NCBI GenBank assembly: GCA_022844125.1 | Contig: JALHMI010000007.1 | Location: 8,896-72,895, forward strand | Reading direction: 5' to 3' | DNA: 64,000 bases | Source: Pirellulales bacterium | GTDB lineage: Bacteria; Planctomycetota; Planctomycetia; Pirellulales; PALSA-1355 | Shown here: one piece after another, positions 53,187 through 64,000 of the stretch | Layout of the letters: the number at the start of each line of letters is the position of its first letter | How positions within the stretch are numbered: the stretch's first letter is position 1 | Notes under the pieces: model-generated | Seen by the model: only the letters and a program-made list of their open reading frames with translations | Database searches by the model: none | Told to the model about the DNA's origin: nothing | Made by a program: the position numbers and the translations under genes

Positions 53187-54395
53187 CTACTTCGACGCTC
53201 CGGTCAGCCGGGCGATCTCTGCCGCGTCTTTATCGCCACGGCCCGAAAGGCAGACCACGATCACCTCTTCGGGGCTGCGGCCCTTCGCCAGTTCAACGGC
53301 CTTGGCCACCGCGTGCGAGCTTTCGAGCGCTGGCAGGATGCCTTCGGTGCGTGCGAGAATTCCGAAGGCCTTCAGCGCCTCGTCGTCGCGGCAGTAGGTA
53401 TATCGCACGCGACCGGTGTCTTTCCAATAGCTGTGCTCGGGGCCGACGCCGGGATAGTCGAGCCCAGCCGAGATCGAATGCACGTCGCAGGTCTGGCCGT
53501 CTTCGTCCTGCATCACATAGCTGAAACTACCGTGCAGCACACCAGGCTGGCCGTAGGAAAGGGGCGAAGCGTGCTGACCCGCTTCTGCCGAGCGTCCGCC
53601 CGCCTCGACGCCGATCAGCTCCACGCCTTCTTCCTCGACAAACGGATAGAACATGCCAGCCGCGTTGCTACCTCCACCCACGGATGCCACGACCAGATCA
53701 GGCAGGCGACCGAGCTGATGTCGAGACTGTTCGATCGTCTCGTAGCCGATGACCGACTGAAAATCACGCACGATGACCGGAAACGGATGCGGCCCGACCA
53801 CGGAGCCGAGAATGTAGTGTGTGGTTTCCACGCTCGACATCCACTCGCGCATTGCCTCGTTGATCGCATCCCGCAGCGTACGCGAGCCGGTCGAGACGGG
53901 CCGCACTTCGGCACCGAGCAGCTTCATGCTGAACACGTTCGGCTGCTGGCGGCGAATGTCCTCTTCGCCCATGTACACCACGCAATCGAGTCCGAACCGG
54001 GCACAAGCCGTCGCCGTGGCCACTCCGTGCTGGCCTGCGCCCGTCTCGGCGATCACGCGTTTTTTGCCCATCCGGATCGTGAGCAGCGCCTGCCCCAGCG
54101 TGTTGTTGATCTTGTGAGCGCCGGTGTGGTTCAGGTCTTCTCGTTTGAGGTAGATCTGTGCCCCGCCAGTCTCTTTGCTTAGTCGGCGAGCGTGATACAG
54201 CGGCGAAGGCCGGCCCACATAGTTACGATAAAGATCGTCCAACTCCGCCTGAAATGCTGCATCGACGCGAGCTTTCTCATATTCGGCCGCCAGCTCGTCG
54301 AGCGCCCGCATGAGCGTCTCGGGAACATAGCGTCCACCAAAGGCGCCAAAGCGGCCGGCGGCGTCGGGAACATGCGAACTTGCGGTTTGTGACAT
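53187..54395 (-). CDS. trpB: Tryptophan synthase beta chain
   Basis: A 402-residue PLP enzyme making tryptophan from indole and serine. The PLP lysine is in [18 protein letters not shown], and the phosphate-binding loop is [28 protein letters not shown] is the typical N-terminus. I chose the ATG at 54395; the frame stays open upstream but only into unconserved sequence. It is the first gene of the trpBA pair, 195 bases downstream of the monooxygenase-like gene. Confidence 0.95.
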   Translation of the reverse strand: MSQTASSHVPDAAGRFGAFGGRYVPETLMRALDELAAEYEKARVDAAFQAELDDLYRNYVGRPSPLYHARRLSKETGGAQIYLKREDLNHTGAHKINNTLGQALLTIRMGKKRVIAETGAGQHGVATATACARFGLDCVVYMGEEDIRRQQPNVFSMKLLGAEVRPVSTGSRTLRDAINEAMREWMSSVETTHYILGSVVGPHPFPVIVRDFQSVIGYETIEQSRHQLGRLPDLVVASVGGGSNAAGMFYPFVEEEGVELIGVEAGGRSAEAGQHASPLSYGQPGVLHGSFSYVMQDEDGQTCDVHSISAGLDYPGVGPEHSYWKDTGRVRYTYCRDDEALKAFGILARTEGILPALESSHAVAKAVELAKGRSPEEVIVVCLSGRGDKDAAEIARLTGASK

Positions 54396-54589
54396 AGGTC
54401 GTGCGGGTGTAGGCCCGAGGTTGGTGGTCCGTAGCACTGGCGGAACGCTGTATTGTCGGTCGCGGAGGGATTTGCGGCAAGGCGGGGGGCGCCACTCTCC
54501 CTGTCGGCATCCATCCGCTGGCGAAGCCCAGGTGATACTCTTTCCCTGGGAAATCTTCGTTGATTCGACGCTGCCACCGCCGCTCAGGT

Positions 54590-54874
54590 TCACAGCAGCT
54601 TCGAAGGATGTCCCACCCGCACCACCAGCGGCATCACCCTCGGCTGGTAAATCTGCGTGTACGGGACACCCTTGCGATGGCCATCCAAGGCCTCTTGCGA
54701 ATCCCAGTGCTCGTTCAATAGGAACACGGATTCGTCGGCCGTCGAGTGATAGACGTCGAACCGAGCACAGCCGGGCTCGGCCCGTGAAAGTTTCGCTGCC
54801 TCGAGCAGCAGATCCTTCACCGTTTCGATGTTGCTTGGATCCTGGACCGTGAGCAGGACGTTGACGTACAGCAT
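54590..54874 (-). CDS. Antibiotic biosynthesis monooxygenase (ABM/YgiN-like) domain protein
   Basis: A 94-residue ferredoxin-like single ABM domain: [20 protein letters not shown], then [20 protein letters not shown] and [13 protein letters not shown], the usual ABM signature. Characterised relatives are quinol monooxygenases (YgiN), haem-degrading enzymes or autoinducer-degrading proteins; here the reaction is unknown. The start is the ATG at 54874. It sits upstream of trpB in the same direction and is divergent from the glycyl-tRNA synthetase gene. Confidence 0.85.
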   Translation of the reverse strand: MLYVNVLLTVQDPSNIETVKDLLLEAAKLSRAEPGCARFDVYHSTADESVFLLNEHWDSQEALDGHRKGVPYTQIYQPRVMPLVVRVGHPSKLL

Positions 54875-55039
54875 GTCGATTCGTGTCCCCTGAATGTACC
54901 TACGAAGCTTCACAATTTAGCACATCGAGCGCCGCGGGGCGACTCGGACGCGGGCTAGTCGCCCCCCTGCCCCGCGCAGTACACTTTGAGATTCCTTCCT
55001 GCGAACTTTTTTTGGCGGTTTCGAGGGCATTCTCCGGCC

Positions 55040-56668
<1,629 letters not shown>

Positions 56669-56696
56669 TGCTTCGAAAGGACACGTTGGATCGACG

Positions 56697-57518
56697 ATGA
56701 AGCCCTGCCTCGCCCAAGTTTCGACGCTCGAAGCCTCGTTTGCCGACGACGTGACGGAGTACGCCGCCGGCAAGTGCGGCGCGATCGAGATTTGGCTCGG
56801 CAAGCTTGATCAGTATCTGGAAAAGCACTCGCTCGAGGATGTTCGCAAGCTGTTGGCCGAGCACCATATGGCCGCTCCGGTCGCCAGCTTTCAAGGTGGC
56901 CTGCTCACCAGCCAGGGCGAGGCTCGCAAAGTCCATTGGGAGTCGTTTGAACACCGCCTGGAACTGTGCCGAGAACTATCGATCGGCACGCTTGTCCTCG
57001 CTGCCGACGTCAACGGGCCGCTCACCCAGCAGGATCTCGACCGCGTGCAAGTGTCGCTCACCCAGGCCGCTCAGGCGGCCGGTCGCTTCGGCATGCGGCT
57101 GGCGCTCGAGTTCCAGGCTCGGTCCGCATTCATCAACAACCTGCAAACCGCGGTGGCCGTCGTCGCGGAAGTTGGCAGCCCGCACCTGGGCATCTGCCTC
57201 GACGCGTTTCACTACTACGTCGGGCCGAGCAAGACCGAGGATCTCGGCTACCTGAGTGCTGAGAACCTGGTTCACGTCCAACTGTGCGATCTCTCGGGCA
57301 CGGCTCGCGAATTCGCCGCCGACGGCGAACGAATCCTGCCCGGCGACGGTGACATTCCGATGGCGGCGCTGCTCGCGCGGCTCACAGAGATCGACTACCG
57401 CGGCCATGTCTCGATCGAGCTGATGAATCCGCAGATCTGGCGAATTCCGCCGCGGCAATTTGGCGAGATCGCGATGACCGCGCTCAGGAAGCTTCTCGGC
57501 CAGGCGAGCATGGACTGA
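56697..57518 (+). CDS. Sugar phosphate isomerase/epimerase-like TIM barrel (second copy)
   Basis: A 273-residue xylose isomerase-like TIM barrel. Landmarks are TLEASFADDVTEYAAGKCGA at the N-terminus, MRLALEFQARSAFINNL and LGICLDAFHYYVGPSK with metal-binding residues, VHVQLCDLSG, and HVSIELMNPQIWR. It is a distant paralogue of the gene at 23909-24718. It probably shares the glyQS transcript (28 bases apart). Substrate unknown; a catabolic sugar or inositol epimerase is plausible. The start is the ATG at 56697; an earlier in-frame start adds 19 unconserved residues. Confidence 0.83.
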   Translation: MKPCLAQVSTLEASFADDVTEYAAGKCGAIEIWLGKLDQYLEKHSLEDVRKLLAEHHMAAPVASFQGGLLTSQGEARKVHWESFEHRLELCRELSIGTLVLAADVNGPLTQQDLDRVQVSLTQAAQAAGRFGMRLALEFQARSAFINNLQTAVAVVAEVGSPHLGICLDAFHYYVGPSKTEDLGYLSAENLVHVQLCDLSGTAREFAADGERILPGDGDIPMAALLARLTEIDYRGHVSIELMNPQIWRIPPRQFGEIAMTALRKLLGQASMD

Positions 57519-57540
57519 CGCCGGCGACCGCGGTTTCTTC

Positions 57541-59919
<2,379 letters not shown>

Positions 59920-60073
59920 CGGGCAAGGCGAGTTCGGTTTGGTTGGTCAGCCGCAGGCGAACAGGCTACGATAACCTTGCCGGCAGGCAATTACTGAACA
60001 CCAGTACATATACGTAGTATCGGGATCATCACGCCCCACGGCAAGCGTTTTCCCCCTCGGAGCAGGACGGCTT

Positions 60074-60706
60074 ATGCGGCTTGGAATCTTCGGCGGAACC
60101 TTTGACCCTGTTCACTACGGACACTTGCTGCTGGCCGAGAGCTGCCGCGAACAGCTCGCGCTTGATTCGGTGTGGTTCATGCCGGCAGCGGCGCCGCCCC
60201 ACAAGCAAAAAGTGGCTCTTGCTCCGGCTTCCGCCCGGATCGACATGCTCAAGTTGGCGATCGGCGGCCAGCAGAATTTCGAGGTCTGTCCGTACGAGGT
60301 TGAACGCGGCGGCGTCAGCTACACCGTCGAGACGCTCGAGCATTTTCTGGCAGAGGATTCCGCTCGTGAACTGTTCTTTCTGATGGGAGCTGACTCGCTT
60401 CGCGACCTGCACACCTGGCGATCGCCGGAGCGGATCTGCCAACTTGCGATTCCGGTGTTCGTCACACGGACGCTCAGCGATCCTGCCAAAAAGCAAGTTG
60501 ACTACTCACTGCTGGAAGGCTTCGTCGAGCCCGCGCGACTGGAAGTCATCCGCCAGCATCGCGTCGACATGCCGCGGATTGATCTCAGCTCGACGGACAT
60601 CCGCCGGCGGGTCGGTGAGGGCCGGAGCATTCGCTACCAGACGCCACGCGCCGTGGAGCGGTACATTGAAACCGTCGGGCTGTACCGCGAGTCCGAGTCT
60701 GCCTAA
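60074..60706 (+). CDS. nadD: Nicotinate-nucleotide adenylyltransferase
   Basis: A 210-residue nucleotidyltransferase that converts nicotinate mononucleotide to its adenine dinucleotide in NAD synthesis. The (H/G)xGH motif is IFGGTFDPVHYGHLLLAE (residues 5-22). AAAPPHKQK and the C-terminal IDLSSTDIRRRV (the SSTxIR motif) are in place. Length is normal. The small gene on the opposite strand overlaps its stop by 4 bases. A T-rich GAGCAGGACGG precedes the ATG. Confidence 0.95.
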   Translation: MRLGIFGGTFDPVHYGHLLLAESCREQLALDSVWFMPAAAPPHKQKVALAPASARIDMLKLAIGGQQNFEVCPYEVERGGVSYTVETLEHFLAEDSARELFFLMGADSLRDLHTWRSPERICQLAIPVFVTRTLSDPAKKQVDYSLLEGFVEPARLEVIRQHRVDMPRIDLSSTDIRRRVGEGRSIRYQTPRAVERYIETVGLYRESESA

Positions 60707-60963
60707 GCTGCCATGCGTGGGCTGAGCATGCCGCGCAACGCCGGGCTTGGTGTTAATTCAGGAATTGCGGGCAAGCCACGCAGGGCGTCCAGAACCTGGC
60801 TGAGTTGCTCGTGGGGACTGAGCGACAGGTCCAGAAACAGCCACTTCTGCCCCTTGAACTCGCAGGCTCCAGCAGCGCTGCCGCCGAACCAATCCTGCCG
60901 AACCTGGAAGCCGGCCTTCGTGGCCAGCGAGATGGCTTCGTCGAGCAACTCGACCGTATGCAT
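60703..60963 (-). CDS. Small protein of unknown function, convergent with nadD
   Basis: An 86-residue protein starting MHTVELLDEAISLATKAGFQ. The N-terminal part is helical; a central strand region reads QDWFGGSAAGACEFKGQKWLFLDLS, and the C-terminal end is a helical tail with ALRGMLSPRMAA. The ATG at 60963 has AAGGA 8 bases upstream, better than the earlier ATG. The stop overlaps the nadD stop by 4 bases. I do not recognise the family, but the good ribosome-binding site and codon use support a real gene. Confidence 0.72.
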   Translation of the reverse strand: MHTVELLDEAISLATKAGFQVRQDWFGGSAAGACEFKGQKWLFLDLSLSPHEQLSQVLDALRGLPAIPELTPSPALRGMLSPRMAA

Positions 60964-61264
60964 TGCACGCTTCCTTGCTTGCATCTGCTAGCAGGCGCTT
61001 TAGCGCGCCTGCGGGGTGCCGAACTCTTTGTTACTGATCGGCAGCATTAGGCCGGGATTATAGTGGCTTGCGTTTTAGTTGCCCAGCGGAGAGCGACGAT
61101 ATCCTCAAAATGCTCTAACTGCCACGGGCATAAAGAGTCCGGACACGCGGGCACGGCAAAGCGGCAGAACGAGCGCGATTGGGTAAGCGGGTCAAGCAGC
61201 CCGCGACGTTTCTTTCCCCGCGCGCATGTCGCTTCAGTTTCAGCGAACCCCCTGGGAAGCCAGC

Positions 61265-62086
61265 ATGACTCCAGCGAAACCGCCTCAGGCTCCCAGTCTC
61301 GAAGAGCAAGTCGCGATCCTCAAGCAGCAGCTCCAGCAAGCTCAGAAGCTTACCTCGCTGGGCGATCTGGTCAGCACCACCACGCACGAATTCAACAACG
61401 TGCTGACCACGATTATCAACTATGCCAAGATGGGGCAGCGCCATCGCGACGACGCGACGCGCGACAAAGCCTTCGACAAGATCATGACCGCGGCCCAGCG
61501 CGCCGCGAAGATCACCAACGGCATCCTCGGCTTCGCCCGCAATCGTTCGCAGGGGTTTGAGCCGACGGATCTCGTGAAACTGATCGAAGACTCGCTGCTG
61601 CTGCTCGAACGCGAAATGCAGAAGTATCGCGTCACCATCGAGAGAAAGTTTCAGGCGGTTCCCCAGGCGATGGTCAACTCAAACCAGATCCAGCAGGTGC
61701 TGATGAACCTGCTCGTGAACGCCCGCCAGGCCATGCCCAGCGGCGGCACGATCTGGGTCCGCCTGGTGCACGATCCGGCCAATCGCGCGGTCGATCTCAC
61801 GGTGCGCGATAGCGGCGCCGGGATTCCAGCCGATAAGCTCCCGCGCATCTTCGATCGATACTACACAACCAAGAGCGGGCCCGACGCCAGCGGCAAAGGC
61901 GGCACCGGCCTGGGGCTGTCATTCTGTCGCGACGTGATCGAGGCCCACCAGGGACGCATTCGGGTCGAAAGCACCGTCGGCAAAGGCACCGCCTTCACGC
62001 TGAAACTGCCCGTCGCGCAAACGGCGGAAGTCGCGCCACCGGTGACCATCGATATGCCGGTGGCCGCACCGCAGATGCCGGTCTAG
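61265..62086 (+). CDS. Soluble histidine kinase (NtrB/ZraS-like core, no sensor domain)
   Basis: A 273-residue protein with HisKA and HATPase_c domains. The phospho-acceptor is His41 in STTTHEFNNVLTTI. The N box is NLLVNARQAM (148-157), G1 is DSGAGI and G2 is GTGLGL (213-218), with FDRYYTTK between. A short coiled-coil N-terminus (LEEQVAILKQQLQQAQKLTS) replaces any membrane or PAS sensor. HEFNN in the H box resembles planctomycete and deltaproteobacterial NtrB-type kinases. No response regulator is adjacent, so the partner is unknown. ATG at 61265 preferred; ATG at 61226 adds 13 residues. Confidence 0.88.
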   Translation: MTPAKPPQAPSLEEQVAILKQQLQQAQKLTSLGDLVSTTTHEFNNVLTTIINYAKMGQRHRDDATRDKAFDKIMTAAQRAAKITNGILGFARNRSQGFEPTDLVKLIEDSLLLLEREMQKYRVTIERKFQAVPQAMVNSNQIQQVLMNLLVNARQAMPSGGTIWVRLVHDPANRAVDLTVRDSGAGIPADKLPRIFDRYYTTKSGPDASGKGGTGLGLSFCRDVIEAHQGRIRVESTVGKGTAFTLKLPVAQTAEVAPPVTIDMPVAAPQMPV

Positions 62087-62115
62087 CAGGTCGGCGGATC
62101 GGCCGATCCGTCGGC

Positions 62116-62940
62116 CTAAAACTCGCTGCCAGTCGGCGGCAATGGTTCGGGCATCGTCGGCAGTACTTCCGCCGGCATCGCTGGCAGATCCTCCGCGGGC
62201 ATACCGACCTGATGAGGAATCGGCAGGACTGCTCCGCCCGTACGGGCCTGAATGCCGGCCAGGATCACCTGCTCCAGTTCAGTGTCCCGACCAATGCCGA
62301 TCCACCCCCGAGTCGGTTCTTGACCGCCGACGGGGTTCGTGAGCCGCTGCAAGGCATCGTCGTTACGCAGGGTCTGCGAATTCGCCAGGCTGATCGAGCC
62401 GCTTTCGGGTCGGGCGACGTCTTCCAGCTCCTTGTAAACCTGCACGTCGACCTGGAAGCCGCCTTCAACCGGAATCACGTACACCTTGGCTCTCCGCCGC
62501 ATCGATTGCAGCGTGGCATGCCACCGCTGGTACGGCGTGACTGAGTCGTGGTTCCACGGTTCGAAGATCGTCGACGCGCCGCGCGGATAGGTTTCCAGGA
62601 AGCCTTCGGTCAGGATATCGCCCACGAGCCGCACGCGTTCCTCGTGCTCGACGCGAAAGTAGTCGTCCACAACGTCGACCGTCTGATCCCACACCAGGTC
62701 GGGATCCATGTTGCCGATGATCAGCGGGTTGCCCTGAGGCACGATCTCGGGATCGCCGCCAAACAACACGGGCGGGTTGTACGTCGCCGGCTGCCAGGCG
62801 TTGCAGCCACAAACCGACGCGAGTACGGCGAAGATCGCAATCACCAGGAACCCCCGGCTGTGCCGATCGCCAGCGCGTACCCCGAGCGCGAATCTCCACA
62901 GCGGCCCCGGGTTTGGCCTGTCGCGGTGCATCGAGTTCAT
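62116..62940 (-). CDS. Lipoprotein-like protein of unknown function
   Basis: A 274-residue protein. From the ATG at 62940 there is a basic leader, a hydrophobic segment and a probable lipobox (AVLASVCGCNAW), so it is likely an outer-membrane or periplasmic lipoprotein. A central region has GNPLIIGNMDPDLVWDQTVD, VYVIPVEGGFQVDVQVYKEL and LRNDDALQRLTNPVGG; the end is Pro/Met-rich (MPAEDLPAMPAEVLPTMPEP). I do not recognise the family, though the layout looks conserved in planctomycetes. It is convergent with the kinase gene, with a 16-base palindrome (62095-62110) between them. Confidence 0.72.
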   Translation of the reverse strand: MNSMHRDRPNPGPLWRFALGVRAGDRHSRGFLVIAIFAVLASVCGCNAWQPATYNPPVLFGGDPEIVPQGNPLIIGNMDPDLVWDQTVDVVDDYFRVEHEERVRLVGDILTEGFLETYPRGASTIFEPWNHDSVTPYQRWHATLQSMRRRAKVYVIPVEGGFQVDVQVYKELEDVARPESGSISLANSQTLRNDDALQRLTNPVGGQEPTRGWIGIGRDTELEQVILAGIQARTGGAVLPIPHQVGMPAEDLPAMPAEVLPTMPEPLPPTGSEF

Positions 62941-63067
62941 GCGGAAAGGATTTGGTCGCGAAGAAATGGGGCGGTAGTGTCCCGAAAAGCCATCTGCCCG
63001 GCAAGGTCGGTTATCGCCGCGAGACAGCCAATCAGGGCATCCCAGTTTGCCACGACAGCTTGCTAGC

Positions 63068-63112
63068 AAAATAAAGCGAGACCGCGTCCTCCCAGGGTGA
63101 GAACGCGGCCTC
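63068..63112 (-). terminator. Intrinsic terminator of the following minus-strand gene
   Basis: GAGACCGCGTCCTC (63078-63091) pairs with GAGAACGCGGCCTC (63099-63112) with two mismatches around a 7-base loop. On the minus strand the tail reads GCTTTATTTTG. It ends the gene at 63145-63837. Confidence 0.75.
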
Positions 63113-63144
63113 TATAGGTATTCGGCAGGGAGCCGTGCTAGCTG

Positions 63145-63837
63145 TTAGCCGTAGTGCGAGTCGATGCCCAGACGAATCTTGAGCTGTTCGAACTGCTGGC
63201 GGTACATCTCGCTCGAGGAATGCACGTGCTCAGCCTCGGTAATAAACCGCATCTGATCGTTGCACGGCACGTCGCGATCTTGCAAGATCTGCTCATATTC
63301 GTCCAGGTCTTCGCCATAGACAATCAGCAGCTTGTGTTCGTCGAACTGCACTTCCTGAGGAATGCCGGGGTTCAAGACGGCGATGCCCGTGCAGCCGTCG
63401 TTCACCAACAGGTCCTCAAAGTCGTACAGCGTGCTCTTGAGCACCGGCATGTCGATGTGTTCCCGGTAGAGGTCGACGTGTCCCTTGGCGTTGCGGTCGT
63501 GGCTGGTCTCCAGCACAACGTCCACGACACCGCCTAGCGGGTCGAGCAACTCCATGAACACCTCAAACAGCTGCTCGCGAGAGGCGGCGCTCATTAGCAC
63601 CGGCACGCTCGAACGGTTCTCCTCATCGCGGTAGACATCGTGGCGATAGCCTTGCGACGGTACGACCTGCAAGTCGTACGACGGACGCACGGCGCCAGTC
63701 AGTGCAAATTTGCCGTACCGCGAAACGCCCAGGTGAGCCTCGAGCTCATCGCTGCTGAGCCGGTCGAAGCTGCTGGTCGTGTGTGGCGCGACCTCGTCGC
63801 GGAACACGTTGCGGAAGAATTTCTTCAGGAACCCCAT
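63145..63837 (-). CDS. Cytoplasmic protein of unknown function
   Basis: A 230-residue acidic protein beginning MGFLKKFFRNVFRDEVAPHT, followed by FDRLSSDELEAHLGVSRYGK and a central SREQLFEVFMELLDPLGGVVDV and VLETSHDRNAKGHVDLYREH. It has no signal peptide and no membrane helices. The last third is helical with clustered charged residues (DEYEQILQDRDVPCNDQMRF). I do not recognise a family; the protein resembles conserved planctomycete hypothetical proteins. It has its own terminator and stands alone at the right edge of the window. Confidence 0.75.
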   Translation of the reverse strand: MGFLKKFFRNVFRDEVAPHTTSSFDRLSSDELEAHLGVSRYGKFALTGAVRPSYDLQVVPSQGYRHDVYRDEENRSSVPVLMSAASREQLFEVFMELLDPLGGVVDVVLETSHDRNAKGHVDLYREHIDMPVLKSTLYDFEDLLVNDGCTGIAVLNPGIPQEVQFDEHKLLIVYGEDLDEYEQILQDRDVPCNDQMRFITEAEHVHSSSEMYRQQFEQLKIRLGIDSHYG

Positions 63838-64000
63838 ATCGGCGAAACCTCGGAAGCGTTTGCGAATCGATGTTTGGCTTGGTGTTTCCGCGTGGATCTC
63901 GCGTTTAACCGAAAACTCTTCAGGAAAACATAGGTTACGCCGACCCGTGTGCAGTCTTTGCCCAGCCAGCCGTCAGCAAGATTTTCGCGTCCGCATCCGG
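63838..64000. other. Right-edge upstream region
   Basis: 163 bases with no gene; likely the promoter of the preceding minus-strand gene. The sequence ends before any further gene is visible. Confidence 0.5.

Noticed and set aside
60991-61012. GCAGGCGC-TTTA-GCGCGCCTGC hairpin upstream of the small gene next to nadD
   Set aside because: No U-run follows in either direction, so not called as a terminator; role not supportable.
62095-62110. 16-base perfect palindrome CGGATCGGCCGATCCG between convergent genes
   Set aside because: It could be a small bidirectional hairpin, but there is no U-run on either side and GC-rich palindromes of this size are expected by chance.

Overview
The window reads as chromosomal DNA of a planctomycete, probably a member of the Pirellulales. 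This placement is inferred from gene content, not from a marker tree. The supporting genes are four DUF1501 proteins, a DUF1549/DUF1553 protein with a CxxCH haem-like motif, a BBP7-type outer-membrane barrel, a PhoPQ-activated-type hydrolase, a TPR protein fused to a GT9-like glycosyltransferase, and many small lineage-specific proteins. Base composition is GC-rich, genes are densely packed on both strands, and no insertion sequence, phage, CRISPR array, rRNA or tRNA was seen.

Layout. 1-3.2 kb: the 3' end of a repetitive beta-helix surface protein, a 0.9 kb stretch without a convincing gene, and a GT-B glycosyltransferase. 3.2-9.4 kb: csrA followed by an HU-like gene, MaoC dehydratase, AlgH/YqgE, a DMT-family exporter, a DapA-family aldolase, and a DUF1501 protein. 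9.6-17.7 kb: secreted hydrolases, a DUF1549/1553-DUF1501 pair, an orphan terminator region, and the TPR-glycosyltransferase. 17.8-27.8 kb: a second csrA with a long tail, a UVR-motif protein, a secreted cysteine-rich protein, ArfB divergent from a PQQ-like propeller, SthA, an AP-endonuclease-2-type TIM barrel, a TraB-like protein and BBP7.

28-37 kb is a lipid-centred segment: an NAD-dependent reductase converges on a 1168-residue fatty acyl-AMP ligase / acyl carrier protein / alpha-oxoamine synthase fusion, followed by rsmA, ribE and overlapping psd-pssA. 37-47 kb: xdhC-mocA, a large membrane-anchored protein plus an ABC ATPase without a visible permease, and an RND pump with its adaptor. 47-52.3 kb: two more DUF1501 genes and a membrane protein overlapping one of them. 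52.3-64 kb is mostly housekeeping: trpB-trpA, a monooxygenase-like protein, glycyl-tRNA synthetase, a TIM-barrel epimerase, priA, nadD, a histidine kinase without a sensor domain, and three lineage-specific proteins.

The most interesting unit is the acyl-AMP ligase / carrier protein / oxoamine synthase fusion with its neighbouring reductase. Together they look like a compact route to a sphingoid-like (3-ketosphinganine-type) lipid. Other points of interest are the two CsrA paralogues, one with an unusual C-terminal tail, and an orphan two-hairpin transcript end at 15.84-15.92 kb. There is also an inverted pair of short dispersed repeats around the esterase gene and a probable frameshift in a small zinc-ribbon-like gene near 28.12 kb.
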